This document shows, piece by piece, positions 46,501 through 56,727 of a DNA stretch of 64,000 nt. Location of the stretch: positions 48,104,001 through 48,168,000 of the forward strand of contig NC_088934.1 in NCBI RefSeq assembly GCF_038396675.1, read 5' to 3'. This DNA is from Hydra vulgaris (Eukaryota; Cnidaria; Hydrozoa; Anthoathecata; Hydridae). Made by a program: the position numbers and the translations under genes. A model generated the notes under the pieces. That model was not told the origin of the DNA and did no database searches. It saw only the letters and a program-made list of their open reading frames with translations. Position 1 is the first letter of the stretch. Each line of letters starts with the position of its first letter.

Positions 46501-47605
46501 TTCTAGGATTATTGTTCACAACGGACCTTTCATGGAAACTATGTATTTGCGAGATTTTGTTTTACAAAACTAGCATTACAAAATTTAAAAAATTTATAAA
46601 ATTAAAATTTTGATTTGAAAAATTCAATCATTTGACATTTTGTTGCATTTAATTGCACTACCCAAAAAAAAATTTATTTAAAAAGCGATTTATAATTTAA
46701 AAATCAGTTACATCTTTTAAACGAATTAAATTATAAATGTGCATCTGCTTACATATTCAAATTACATACACTGCTACATACACATGCAAATTTACACACA
46801 CACAAAAAAGTAAAACTTAATTTTTTTTAGAGTGCAAACACATTGTCTTCAGCAAGTATTCCAGAATACTTTTGGTGGGCAATCGTTACAATGACGACAG
46901 TTGGTTACGGAGATGTGGTATGTCATTTTACGCCCTGTTTATTTGTTTCACTCTAAAACATATCTATACATCATGCTTCACTTATTTGCAGTTACTTAAT
47001 AAGAGTTGACTATACTTTTTGGTTTATTATTATATTACTTAATAAGACTGTAGTTTTTGGTTTATTTATTATAGGTTCCCCAATCAATTTATGCAAAAAT
47101 TGTTGGAGCAATGTGCGCATGTTCAGGCTTATTAATAGTTGCTCTACCAGTTTCGGTAATAGGAAGCAACTTTACATTATTTTACTCTTATGCGCAAGCT
47201 AGAATGAAACTTCCCCAACGAAAGAACCTTTTAAATGTAGATAAAAGTCTTGTTACTGATAATCAAGGTGTGATTTGAAAAACTCGCAGTAAATATAATT
47301 TGATTTTAGAACGTAATTTATTCCCGTATCTTTTAATTTATTCAAATTTATGCAGCTCTCGATGAACATGCCTATTTGTTGTTTTAGAGGATTCCCTTTT
47401 TACTAAAATGCTTAATTTGTCAACATCAAGTCAAAAGAGACGTTACGCTATTCAACCACCAGTGTTTCAGCATTCTTTACAGGTTATTCTATCATCAAGA
47501 TCATCCTTAAATTCTGTAATAGAAGATGCTACTTTAGAAAATGCTACATTAGAAGATTCTCAAGTTGTTATTAAAGATAATAAAGTTCTAAAACTTTCCG
47601 AATGA
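36886..47605 (+). CDS. voltage-gated potassium channel, Shaw/Kv3 class (six exons)
   Basis: Model: exons 36886-37176, 38254-38505, 41400-41843, 46831-46917, 47075-47267 and 47388-47605; all introns are GT-AG and the joined frame is open for 494 residues. It forms a plasma-membrane tetrameric K+ channel opened by depolarisation (family knowledge). T1 domain, residues 18-130: [16 protein letters not shown], and the non-Shaker zinc site H85-X5-C91-X20-C112-C113. Shaw signatures are [20 protein letters not shown] and EPCCW..Y.QHRDA. S1-S5 are in exon 3, S4 having R275, R278, R281, R284 and K287. The pore is TTVGYGD (351-357). After S6, [15 protein letters not shown] parallels Shaw FYYSLAMAKQKLPKK. 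Oddities: PVS (383-385) replaces PVP, G388 lies in S6, and F272 replaces the first S4 arginine. The tail is short. Confidence 0.92.
37177..38253 (+). other. Kv intron 1
   Basis: GTTATT...TTATAG. Contains a hAT-like MITE at 37240-37394 and otherwise AT-rich sequence. Confidence 0.85.
37240..37394. mobile_element. hAT-like MITE in Kv intron 1
   Basis: CAGGGGCCG at the left and, reversed, CAGGGCCGA at the right, 155 bp. The flanks share GTAAT, but not a full 8-bp duplication. Confidence 0.65.
38254..38505 (+). CDS. Kv exon 2: end of T1, linker, start of S1
   Basis: 84 codons, [20 protein letters not shown] onward to SSKYAQ, phase 0 on both sides. C112-C113 complete the zinc site. Confidence 0.93.
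38980..39145. repeat. tandem repeat of about 40-45 bp, four copies
   Basis: Each copy has TTTTAATCAGTGTTTTACAT, then TATAACATATATAACTCATA; the last copy is shortened. Confidence 0.9.
39680..39905. mobile_element. hAT MITE in Kv intron 2
   Basis: Ends CAGGGCTGTCCC and (reversed) CAGGGCCGTCCC, flanked by ATTACTTC (39672-39679) and ATTACTTT (39906-39913), an 8-bp duplication with one mismatch. Noncoding, 226 bp, with C-rich runs beside both ends. Confidence 0.85.
40315..40440 (+). mobile_element. CR1-like LINE 3' end (short)
   Basis: CTAGGTGATAAAACTAAC...TTGCTCCAGTCATGTAAATA, followed by TGTAAAC and an A-rich tail, parallels the 3' UTR at 40746. Only the last 120 bp are retained, as for extreme 5' truncation. 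Confidence 0.7.
40700..40865 (+). mobile_element. CR1-like LINE 3' end with hairpin
   Basis: Hairpin 40746-40786: outer GGGGC/GCCCC and inner AAGACA/TGTCTT with loop GAACT, followed by CAGCCATGTA and a terminal (ATA)n repeat. Compared with the copies at 8885 and 12891, the inner stem has changed on both strands, keeping pairing. Confidence 0.75.
41400..41843 (+). CDS. Kv exon 3: S1 to S5
   Basis: 148 codons from [13 protein letters not shown] to TLIYYAEK, phase 0 at both ends. It encodes S1, S2 with acidic E227, S3 with D250, the S4 segment and S5. Confidence 0.93.
42402..42560 (+). mobile_element. tRNA-derived SINE in Kv intron 3
   Basis: A box ATGGCGCAGTGGTTAGAG, B box GAGTTTCGATACCGGC, then a tail with TTTTGAAGCACCTTAATAA and poly-A. 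Confidence 0.85.
42850..43190 (+). mobile_element. Jockey-like LINE 5' UTR, diverged copy
   Basis: Aligns with 4780-5110: shared AAAGGCTAGAGAT, CTGTCTTG, CAGCCTCACACC/CTAGCCTCGCACC, then CTTTTTGACTC. The match resumes at about 43555 (GAGGGTAAGCTCTAAAAC), after the SINE insertion. Confidence 0.65.
43190..43545 (+). mobile_element. tRNA-Thr-like SINE with duplicated head, inserted in a LINE
   Basis: Two tandem heads (GTGCGGTAGTGGTGTAGTG at about 43198 and 43234). The second continues as a tRNA-like unit with anticodon stem CTCGC/GCGAG and loop TTTGTAA (TGT, Thr) and TTCGGAGTTCGACTCCC. Its T stem is defective, so it is not a working tRNA. The body has GC-rich hairpins and two A-runs; the 3' part GTGGCCCCCCTCGGGCCTTG ends in poly-A. 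It splits the LINE 5' UTR. Confidence 0.85.
43545..44860 (+). pseudogene. Jockey-like LINE, 5' UTR joined to RT C-terminus and 3' end
   Basis: From 43650: [19 protein letters not shown], then [17 protein letters not shown] and [13 protein letters not shown], the conserved post-RT region, with a stop at 43760. The 3' end has a direct duplication (AAAATTAGTACTTGTATT, 44755-44800) and closes with ATTTGATTTGATTTGA, a typical LINE terminal repeat. The endonuclease and RT core are deleted. Confidence 0.75.
44200..44560. repeat. imperfect (TTA)n microsatellite
   Basis: TTA/ATT triplets with many substitutions (TTG, TCA, CTA) inside the LINE 3' region. Confidence 0.9.
45120..45960 (+). pseudogene. 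Jockey-like LINE endonuclease remnant
   Basis: [20 protein letters not shown] near 45475-45530, then [10 protein letters not shown], corresponds to GDFNAHHTEWLGSS..AGIK.HNFCL of the element at 5960. The GDF aspartate has become R. Heavily degenerate elsewhere. Confidence 0.7.
46831..46917 (+). CDS. Kv exon 4: pore helix and selectivity filter
   Basis: 29 codons ([20 protein letters not shown] onward to GYGDV). A micro-exon-sized unit, phase 0, containing TMTTVGYGD. Confidence 0.92.
46918..47074 (+). other. Kv intron 4
   Basis: 157 bp, GTATGT...TTATAG. Confidence 0.9.
47075..47267 (+). CDS. Kv exon 5: S6 and proximal C-terminus
   Basis: [34 protein letters not shown] and [10 protein letters not shown]; ends CAAG/GTGTGA in phase 1. 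If unspliced, the frame closes four residues later (NQGVI stop at 47276-47278), so intron retention would give a 425-427-residue isoform without the last exon. Confidence 0.9.
47268..47387 (+). other. Kv intron 5
   Basis: 120 bp, GTGTGA...TTTTAG; contains an early in-frame stop. Confidence 0.85.
47388..47605 (+). CDS. Kv exon 6: C-terminal tail
   Basis: 72 residues: [20 protein letters not shown] and a serine-rich tail with an internal repeat ([11 protein letters not shown]) and the end KVLKLSE. AATAAA at 47638-47643 follows. The tail has no recognised domain; KRR preceded by serines may be a phosphorylation site (inference). Confidence 0.8.
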
Positions 47606-47643
47606 TTGCATGCAAAAAAAAAGGCAATCGTAATTTCAATAAA

Positions 47644-48110
47644 GTTTTATTTCATCTTTAAATAATTCTTTTTTATTATTGTAACTTGGTACCTAATTAT
47701 ATACATACTTATAGAGAAAAAAAACTATTATTTATTTTATGATCGGCAGTCATTTCATTTCTGGAAATTATGTTGTGATCTCTGGGTTAGCAATAAATAT
47801 TAGTATAATTTTGCTTCAATTTTTAGGCTAACAATAAACATAGTATGTTTTTAAAATTAATTTAAATGAGACTTAAACTTACTTATTAAACTTACTTAAT
47901 AAAAAAAGCGATTAAATTTTATTCAATAACTCCACATTATTTACTTTATCTATTATTTTTACCACTATTATTACCTTTATTTACCTTTTTATTATTGTTT
48001 TCAAAGTCATCGTTTTAAATCTAGCGCTGCCAATTGAGATAACTATCTACTTGAGATAAAAAAAGAAAAGTTTAAATATTAGCATTTAATATCATAGTTG
48101 AACAAGAGTT
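47644..48110. other. no feature recognised
   Basis: 3' flank of the channel gene; AT-rich, no ORF. Confidence 0.5.
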
Positions 48111-48118
48111 AGTACATT

Positions 48119-48400
48119 ATATACATACATACATACATACATACATACATACATACATACATACATACATACATACATACATACATACATACATACATAC
48201 ATACATACATACATACATACATACATACATACATACATACATACATACATACATACATACATACATACATACATACATACATACATACATACATACATAC
48301 ATACATACATACATACATACATACATACATACATACATACATACATACATACATACATACATACATACATACATACATACATACATACATACATACATAC
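48119..48400. repeat. (TACA)n tetranucleotide microsatellite
   Basis: About 70 nearly perfect TACA units. The Met-Tyr-Val-Cys ORFs across it are artefacts. Confidence 0.98.
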
Positions 48401-49140
48401 AAAAATATTTCATCACCTTTCATCAACAAGATATCTAACTTCCATGTCTGGAAGTAAGATATCCCAAAAACCAAATTTACTGGCCCTCCTCCTCTGGCTT
48501 CCACTTCCTCTATAAAGCAGTATAAAAATTGATCCATAATTTCATTTATTCGATGGATAGGTCCAATTTCAATAAAATTAGAAAAACAAATCCAAACCAT
48601 TGCACCACTTCCAACACTATGCTTAAAAGTTGTAACCGTCTGTAAACTGTATTTTCGGACACTGAAAGTTTCTGTTTTTAATCGGTATTATTAACGCTCT
48701 CAAAACAATTCTTTTTGATACGACGAATAATTTTCTGTTAGAGAAACAAAGTATTTTCCGTAGTCTTTCGTCATTATGTTCCGTTTCTAAGAGACTGCTT
48801 TTATTTATTCATTTCATTACTTAACATACAATTTACTTGTTTATGTAGTACTTGGTGGCAATTTCTTTTTAATTATAATTACATGCCGAAGCACTAGTTG
48901 AAGTACCAGTTCGAAACCAGTGATAAAAGCACACATCTTTTAAATTTGACATTAAAACTCCTTTAAAAAATGTTAAAATTGAGTAAAACTGCCCGTGAAA
49001 TAAACGTGTTTTTGGTTTACGCCTGCGACAAATATGTGTCTATACAGCTTTTAACTTTAAAAGTGAACCTAGATGTGCCGGCTCGGTAAACCCTTTGAGT
49101 ACATTTGGTTGAGAAAGCTTAAACTATGTCCATAAGTGAA
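48401..49140. other. transposase-like antisense scrap, otherwise empty
   Basis: The minus strand over 48600-48425 reads WICFSNFIEIGPIHRINEI then FLYCFIEEVEARGGGP-like text, suggesting an IS630/Tc1-like fragment (VWICFS....GPI..I). The rest is AT-rich. Confidence 0.35.
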
Positions 49141-49145
49141 AAACT

Positions 49146-49245
49146 GAGTGGCCGTCGTGCAGTGGTTAGAGCGATTGATTTAGAAGCAAGAGATCCAGGG
49201 TTCAAAGCTCTGGGGATATTTTGCGCCATCTAAAAAAAAAAAAAA
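49146..49245 (+). mobile_element. tRNA-derived SINE, short
   Basis: TGGCCGTCGTGCAGTGGTTA then CAGGGTTCAAAGCTCTGG, GCGCCATCTAA and poly-A. Resembles the copy at 15172. Confidence 0.8.
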
Positions 49246-49359
49246 ACGAAGACTTATTTAAGATATTAAGATGTAAAATATCTTTTATAAAATTGTCTAT
49301 TATCTTTACTATGGTATTTCACAAGCTTTTATTCTGCCGGTTCTTGACAATTAAACCAG

Positions 49360-49562
49360 ATGAAGAAGGATCTTGAAGAAACAGTTGAAGAAGGATCTTG
49401 AAGAAACAGTTGAAGAAGGATCTTGAAGAAACAGTTGAAGAAGGATCTTGAAGAAACAGTTGAAGAAGGATCTTGAAGAAACAGTTGAAGAAGGATCTTG
49501 AAGAAACAGTTGAAGAAGGATCTTGAAGAAACAGTTGAAGAAGGATCTTGAAGAAACAGTTT
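49360..49562. repeat. 25-bp minisatellite, eight copies
   Basis: Eight perfect copies of a 25-bp unit containing GAAGAAGGATCTTGAAGAAA. Because 25 is not a multiple of three, all frames cycle every 75 bp and the open minus frame is a by-product. Confidence 0.97.
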
Positions 49563-49719
49563 TCACAATACCAATTCTAGTTTTCATAAAATATTTAAGC
49601 GTTAAAGATATTTACTTCAAGTCAATGTTCAGGGATCTCATGGAAAAACTGCATTTCCAAGTTCAAAGATTTGCTATCATCATGCGTTTTGCCAAAAATC
49701 CTGTTTTATAGTCAAGATA

Positions 49720-51190
49720 AATCATTTGCTTATCAAGGGTCAATTTTTTAGTTAAAACTAAAGCAACAACATAACGACACCACTGATTTACCGTGGTAAT
49801 TTTGCAATAGTTTTATAGCTGAACTGACCGTTTGGTTTCTTACATATTTATTTATTTATTACAGAAATTAATAAAACTTGTACATAATAAGTTTAATAGT
49901 GATAAAGGAAATCAACATCAAGTTTTCATATTCTGAAAATCAACATGATTGCAGCCGAAACATAATAGCATCATAAACATACTTTTAAAAAGAACTCACT
50001 GTAGTTTACATTAACTAAACTCTGCGTTAATTTATTCTTACGGTTTACAACACAGTTTGTAAAAAAATGCTGAGGTTCTGGATATTCATTGATTCGTTGG
50101 GGCCAATTTTTTAAAATCAGGCCATATTTTTAAAGTTATATTTTGATTAAATTGATAAGATAGACTCTAGATGTAGAATATAAATTTCAACGTATTGTTA
50201 ATATTGAGTAATTTTGTATTGCATTATACTGATTTGACCAAGCTTGCATACAAAACTCTATGTATAACTGGTTCATTTCTTTTTTCATAGCTGGAAAGCT
50301 CCGACACCTTAATAACTTGTCGAGACAACTAAGAATTTGATTGCCAATCCAAGCTACTACTTTTACTTGTACTTTGATTTTGAAGTTGTTAGATATTATA
50401 ACTCCAAGATTGCGCTAAAAGCATATTGGAAATATATTGTAACCGTTACTGACAACGTCAGCCAAAAGCGTTGATTTATTAATTAGTTTTTCCGACAAAA
50501 AATTTGCATTACTTCAGTCTTCTTCACGATGAAATTAATTAGGCAGTTGTACGAGCAATATCAGCTCCGGACAGTTCTGTTGATGTCCGCTTGCAGTTTC
50601 TCATAAGCGGACATCGACAGACATCATAGCCGCAGCTAAAGATTGAGAACTAAGTTCCCGTCGCGGATATAATCATAGATGATTTTTAAGTTATAGTCAA
50701 TTTTTTGAGAAATATAGTCGTTTAGTCGGGTTTTTGACAAATTTCAGTCGGGTAAATTTTAGTTTTGAGGATCTATTTTATTTTAAGGAACCAGTTGGTA
50801 TTTTTTAAGCATTCATTGCCTCGTCATTATATTCCTAAAATTGCCAATGGTTCAATTATAACTTGTTTTTTAAATTTTATATAGTTTCACACAATAACAA
50901 TAATCAATACGTACATAAATTGACTGATATAGCCGTAGTTGCAGTGTAATTAGTTCAACTGACTTAAATAGGTGTGGAGGAAGTGGAGCGTACATATATT
51001 CTTTTTCTGCACTCCTATAATTCCATATAAAGTTGTATAAATAACAGTGACTAAAGGGACTAATAACCTCCAAAGATATATTCAATTTTTGATAAATATA
51101 TTGTTTAAATAAATTCTTTATCAACATGTTAGTGTCACAGGGCAGGTTATATTAACATTATAATATTTTATGCTAATGAGTGTTAACTAC
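49720..51190. other. unassigned stretch with one hairpin
   Basis: No motif-bearing ORF. The hairpin at 50576-50622 is listed separately. The open minus frame at 50870-51127 has no recognised motif. Confidence 0.4.
50577..50620. repeat. hairpin, about 16-bp arms
   Basis: CTGTTGATGTCCGCTT and AAGCGGACATCGACAG pair with one G-T position around GCAGTTTCTCAT. Confidence 0.85.
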
Positions 51191-51191
51191 T

Positions 51192-51290
51192 CAGTGGACA
51201 CGGGATTTAAAACTATAAGACGTCTTTTAAACGTTTTGAATGTTTTTTGAACGTTTCGGTCTATTGACTTCGGACGTTTCTAGACGACAA
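51192..51290. repeat. partial ACGTC-rich element
   Basis: CAGTGGACACGGG followed by GACGTC, AACGTTT and GGACGTTTC resembles one end of the mini-element at 24937. No partner end found. Confidence 0.4.
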
Positions 51291-51706
51291 GAATTTAAGA
51301 AAAATTACAAAAAATCAATTACAATTTATATTAAATTGAAAAAAAGTTTTATGCAAGACACTCTTTTAATCAATAGAAGAAATTTTCTAGATTTGAAACT
51401 TTTCAAATCTAGAATATATTCTTTTGTAGAAAAATTTCTTTTTTTTCTTGCAATAACCAGAAAAGGTTTATCTTAAACAATAAAATGTTATGTTCTGATA
51501 AGATCTAATGTCTATAGACTCTAAATCTTATCAAAGCAATTTTTCCAAAAATGACTTATTGTGTTTCATAAATGACCCGTTCATTTTTTTTCTTTGCTTG
51601 GTGCACACCAGGGCTGTCCCTAAGGTTGGTAGCGCCTCGGGAAAACGTAGTTACGGCGCCCCCTCACTCTCCATTAACAGTTAGAGAGGCCTGACTAATA
51701 CTGAAT

Positions 51707-51783
51707 CAGACCATCCCTAGGGGGAAAGCAACAGGGAATCGGCACAGCCTTTCCCTGTTGCCCTCCCCCTAGGGATGGTCCTG
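51707..51783. repeat. 77-bp near-perfect palindrome
   Basis: CAGACCATCCCTAGGGGG and, inverted, CAGGACCATCCCTAGGGGG form the ends; CAACAGGGAA/TTCCCTGTTG continues the pairing to a short centre. It begins like a hAT end (CAG) but no TSD is visible. Confidence 0.8.
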
Positions 51784-51927
51784 TTTCTCACTAACCAAAG
51801 AAAGGAGCTAAAGTTAAACTTTCATTTTTAAATTTTCAGAATTAAAATTAACGAGTTAATTTATTTTACACCAAATCAACAAAAACAATTTTTATACTTT
51901 TTTGTAATTAAAATATCATCATGTTAT

Positions 51928-52235
51928 CAGCACCGGCTATATTAAGAGCGTGGGGGTGGAGATTTGGGCGAGTCGTGTGCCGGCATTTAAATTGGGGTGA
52001 AATTTTTGTCATTTCACATGTTATAATTTTATACTTGTAAATTTAAAAAAATTTTATATATATGAAATGTTCTTTTTTATGTTATATACAAATTAAATAT
52101 TTCATTCAATATATTATTTTCCAATTTGATTTGTTATTATTTTTCTTAAAACTTACCAGAAATTTTATAAATTTGTCTGGAACAGCTGGATAAATTTTGT
52201 ACACATAAGCGGCAAGAAGGCTAAAGCCGGCACTA
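51928..52235. mobile_element. nested hAT MITE with perfect 8-bp TSD
   Basis: Ends CAGCACCGGCTAT and (reversed) TAGTGCCGGCTTT, flanked on both sides by CATGTTAT (51920-51927 and 52236-52243). 308 bp, no coding. Confidence 0.88.
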
Positions 52236-52979
52236 CATGTTATATAAGGTTGAAAACCCAATTTAATTTTACACACAGTTGGCTAATGAAATGTAAATTT
52301 ATTTTTTACAAAAGTAACTAAATTTTTACCTTATATTGTAGACCAAATATAGGCACTTGGAGACACTGTAAACAAATATATAGAAAGCAAAAAAAGTTAA
52401 AATTAACTGGCGCCCTTTATTAACTTGGCGCCCAAAGCACGGATGCCTTTTTTTTGCCTTTCCCTTTCTGCGGCCCTGGATCTTGTGGGAGATGCTTTTT
52501 TCCATGTAAACATGAGCTGAAGTTTCTCATTTATTCTTTTTTTTTATCTGATTAGTACTCAACAGAAACTTAGTTTTATCTTTTTTAATATATATTTTGC
52601 CGTTTAAAAATATTACAATAACCAGATTAATTTTACAATTTCTACATTAGTAACGACAGGACTTTTAGAAGATCGTGAGGATTTTGTCATGAAGCCCTTT
52701 ACAATATATGGTTAATTTTTGACAACAAAAAAATATAAATATTACTATAAAAAAAAACAATATCTGTTGTGAAATAATAATAAACCTTATGCAAAAATGT
52801 TAAAAAGCCAAGATAAAATGTTAAACCAAATAATACACAAAACAAAAACACAAAAAAAACAATTAAAAATAAATCAAGATATTTTCAACCAAAAATATAA
52901 TTTTTTCAAGTTTCTGTTTTAATGAAGTAAAAGTCAGTTTGGTAGAAAAATCAAAATTTGGTTAGACTATTATGTTCCT

Positions 52980-54620
52980 GAGATAAGGACCTCGGTAAGA
53001 AAGAAAAAACTGGTCTTTTCTTTTGTGGCAAAAAAGACAATAAGATTGTTAATAATATGTGTTTCTGATGAAGGTAAAAAGATTTTAGCTTTGTTCTATG
53101 AGTGTTTTCTCATATAATGTTCGCATAGTTTATATGACTATGTATAAATGAATAATAAAATCGTGTTAACTGGTGTTTTTCTAAATATATTTCTTTCTTT
53201 ATAGAGAATCCCGTTGCATTTAGGTATTATCAATATGATTTCTCCAAATATGATTTTCACTAATATAATCCGAGAAACTTAGTAACTTTTTCTCTTTTGA
53301 TTACTATATTATCAATTAAAAGGTCTGACATTATATGGGGCAGTCTCTGTTTTTTGGATAAAAAGTGTCCATTTAGTTTTTTCTATATATAGAGGCTATT
53401 TTGTTTAAACCAATCAGAAACTTTTTTGAATTCATTTGTCATATTAGTAAAAAGCATAATAATATCTTTATGAGACTAAAAAAAGTATTTGTCATCTGCA
53501 AAATTTTTTGTTGGTTAATTTGATGATTTATGTATATTAAAAAAAAAAAAAGTGGACCAAGTATGAATCCTTATAGAACACAACATGTTATATTCATTAA
53601 TAGATGAGATATTGAATCTTTATTGCAAACGAACTGTTTACGGTTTGTAAGATAACTTTTGAACCATAATAGGGTTTTATATTTAATATCATATGATATT
53701 AGTTTTTTTAACAGGATTTGATAATTGACGGTATCAAATGCTTTAGACAAAGCAATAAACACTCCTATTGTAAAACAAGAGTCTTTAAAAGAGTCAGTTA
53801 TATTGCGGGTAAGTTGAAAAATGGTATGCTCGGTTGACTTATTTTTTTAAAACCAAATTGATTTTCGTATAGAATTTAACTTTTAACAAAATAAGAGTAG
53901 ATTCGATTATACATTATTCTTTCTGAAATTTTTGAAAAAACTGGAAGAACTGAAATAGGGCGATAGTTTGTTATACTTGTACGACCCCTTGTCTTCAAGA
54001 TTGGAGTTACTTTTGTTTTTTTTAAAGTATTGGAAAAAGACCCTTGTGCAATGGGTGCTCTGAAGATTTTATGAAGAATATTTTTTATAAGATCGTAGGA
54101 ATTAATTACAATATTTGTGTTAATATCATCATACCCAGTTGCTTTATTTCGTTTTAATGACTTTAGGCAAACTCAATTTCATTAAAAGTTAACTAAGTAC
54201 AATTTAGATTAGAGTTTATTGCTGTTTCAAACTCACCATATGTGAATAAATTTATACTTGGTTTAAGTTTTCCAGAAACCTGCTTGATGATTTGCCAGAC
54301 GCGTTTAGAGTTGTGATATACTTATTAAGCAAGTTTGAGTATTAACTTTTTTTTTACTTTTTTGCGATTTCCAAATAAGTTTTTATAAGTTTTATAATTT
54401 TGTTAATGTTTTTCTGATTTCGATTTTAGGTATTTAATGTATAGCTTCTGCTTAATTTTGACGATTTTCTGAGACCTTTTGTAATCCAAGGAGATGATAT
54501 TTTTATATCGTTTAAAACAGATTTCAATTAAGGGAAAATTAGAATCATAAAATTGGTAAAAGGTTTTGAAAAAATTGTTGTAGATAATGCTAATACTATC
54601 ATAAAAGTTAATATAACCCC
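52980..54620 (-). pseudogene. CR1-like LINE, RT region
   Basis: On the minus strand, from high to low coordinates: PWITKGLRKSSK (about 54480), SKRVWQIIKQVSGK (54310), TGYDDINTNIV and ILHKIFRAPIAQGSF (54130-54050), TPILKTRGRTSITNYRPISV (53990), FSKISERIMYNRI, then LSKAFDTVNYQILLKKLI (53745), WFKSYLTNRKQF, a decayed GVPQGS (TCCVL..FILGPLF), and the post-RT tail (SDWFKQNSL, VTKFLG). The DD box is degraded (FADD now FADDKYF-like). Many stops; dead. Confidence 0.88.
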
Positions 54621-56330
54621 AATCTATAAGTGATCATTGTTTTTTGAAAAAAATCAAATTATTATTGTAGATGAGCCGTCTTTTTATTAAAACCTTTCCC
54701 TGCTTTTTTTTTTTTTAAGTGTCAAGATAAAGAAGTTGAAAGTTATTCAAACTTTTAAATTATTAATTATCAAATTGATCATCAAACTAGAGCTTTTAAA
54801 AAAGACTATATCTATATATGAAGTTTTACACGTCATATATAGGTGCTCATAAAAAGACGGTTCACTGTAGTTTATCTTACCGGTTATTTAGTAGAACATT
54901 AGTGGCAGCCGCCAAAAAGCGGCTAGCCGATGACTGACCACTATATCACATGTAGAAAAGTTATTGGTTGCTTACTTAAAGGAGATGCCACTAATGATCT
55001 ACAAAGCAACCGATGATCAGTACTTTAATGAACCACTCCAAATGCCTTTATTGGCCCACTGCAAATCGACTACAAAGATGTTTGCTGGTGTTATTTTGAC
55101 ACTACATATTTAACTTACGTTACATCACTTATATTACCATGTGATTATTAAAAAAGGTTTCCACCGAAATCAGCTCATATCTCTGCATCAATAAATATTG
55201 GTGACATTTGGTGAAAAAATTTCTGATAGTTTACATAAAATCAGTTTATTGCTTGTGGCAGATAAAAAAAATAGCCAAACTTATATTAGGTCATTTTAGG
55301 TCACTCGTCAGTCCATGTGTTGTCATAAAATATTCCTTTATTATAAAACATCCGCCATTTTGGAAGCCATTTCAAAAAAATGGAGTGGCTTCTAATTTAA
55401 AATAATGTCAAAGAAATATGTTACTGATTGATGATGCTTACAAGTAATTAATTTATTACAAAAAAAAACTTCCATCTAAAACAGAGTAATAATTTTATTC
55501 AAAATAACAAAAAAAAAAAATTTATAGTGACTTACTTGCCCAATTTGTATAATTTTATAATATATCAATAATTTCTTTAACACTTTAAAAACTGAATTAA
55601 AACTAAGACAAAGGCAGTTCTGCATAAATTTTAATTATCAAAATATCTTCTATTTATTTCTATTCATATTTTGTAAAGACTTTGGAGCATTTTCAATGCA
55701 AATTTAGTTACATGCATAAGAAATGTAAGCGCCTCATTAATCAAAAATTTAATTTTCATAGTTTTTTTTCAAAATTTATTTTACTTTGAATCCAAACCTT
55801 TGGATTTTGGGGCCCAGGGTTTTAGCTTCCTGTTCTCCCCTCTCTTAATACTGCACTGCATGTAAAAAATGCAATTAGACTTGTGGTTACCGTGTCGAAT
55901 GTCACTTATTCTCTTTAACTAATTTAGGAAATATTTGAATCATTAGTGGCCGTAGAGTATACACCGAGATTGGGTATTGCTTTTGGACAATGTAATAGTT
56001 TCATGATTTAAAACATAAGTGGACAAAATATCGCCACAATAACGTTGCTTGTATTGTGTAATTGTATAACAAAGTGTAATTGTGTCCACCACTTCCATCG
56101 TAACCAAACGATAATTTTTTTTATTTTATGGACATTTAAAGTATTTCTTTAGAGGCCATTAATCTACAGCTATTAAAAACAATCATAACATTATACAATA
56201 ACTTTAATTAGAGTTATTGTATGACTTTAGAAATATTTTTAATAAACATTAAATTATAAAATAAAACAAAAAATATAACCTTTTTATATACATTTTTATA
56301 ATAACTCCCCTTTTATATACATACGCACCT
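54621..56330. other. no gene recognised
   Basis: 54900-55070 is a GC-richer patch with repeated CCACT/AGTGG words (CCGATGACTGACCACTATAT, CAACCGATGATCAGTAC) of unknown origin. 55800-55850 has a GGGGCCCAGGG stretch like a hAT-MITE scrap. The rest is AT-rich. Confidence 0.4.
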
Positions 56331-56332
56331 AA

Positions 56333-56553
<221 letters not shown>

Positions 56554-56727
56554 TTTCCGCTGAAATATTTTTGTAATATCAAATTTATTTTAAAGTTTCA
56601 TATATGGAGTCCGCCGAAATATAGAGAATAAAGTGTTTACAAATCTTTTTATTAATAAAAGTTTAGAATAAACGTAAAACTTTCTATAAATTTGGGAATA
56701 ACAAAAAATATCAAAAAGTGTAGAAAG

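Larger units (their letters stand above)
41844..46830 (+). other. Kv intron 3
   Basis: GTAAAT...TTTTAG, 5 kb. It contains SINEs at 42402 and 43190, pieces of Jockey-like LINE at 42850-43190, 43545-44860 and 45120-45960, and a TTA-rich microsatellite. No nested gene is seen. Confidence 0.85.
51609..52478. mobile_element. hAT-like MITE carrying nested insertions
   Basis: Outer ends CAGGGCTGTCCCTAAGG and (reversed) CAGGGCCGCAGAAAGG; internal GGCGCCC motifs near both ends. No matching TSD outside. It contains a 77-bp hairpin unit (51707-51783) and a 308-bp hAT MITE (51928-52235). Confidence 0.6.

Noticed and set aside
48092..48600. Long Met-Tyr-Val-Cys ORFs
   Set aside because: Pure read-through of the TACA microsatellite in three frames.
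48119..49562. CRISPR-like arrays (25-bp minisatellite, 22-bp repeats at 439, 42-bp repeats at 3309)
   Set aside because: Repeats are directly adjacent with no spacers, and the sequence is eukaryotic.
52479..52486. TSD for the outer 51609-52478 element
   Set aside because: Flanks GTGCACAC and GATCTTGT do not match.
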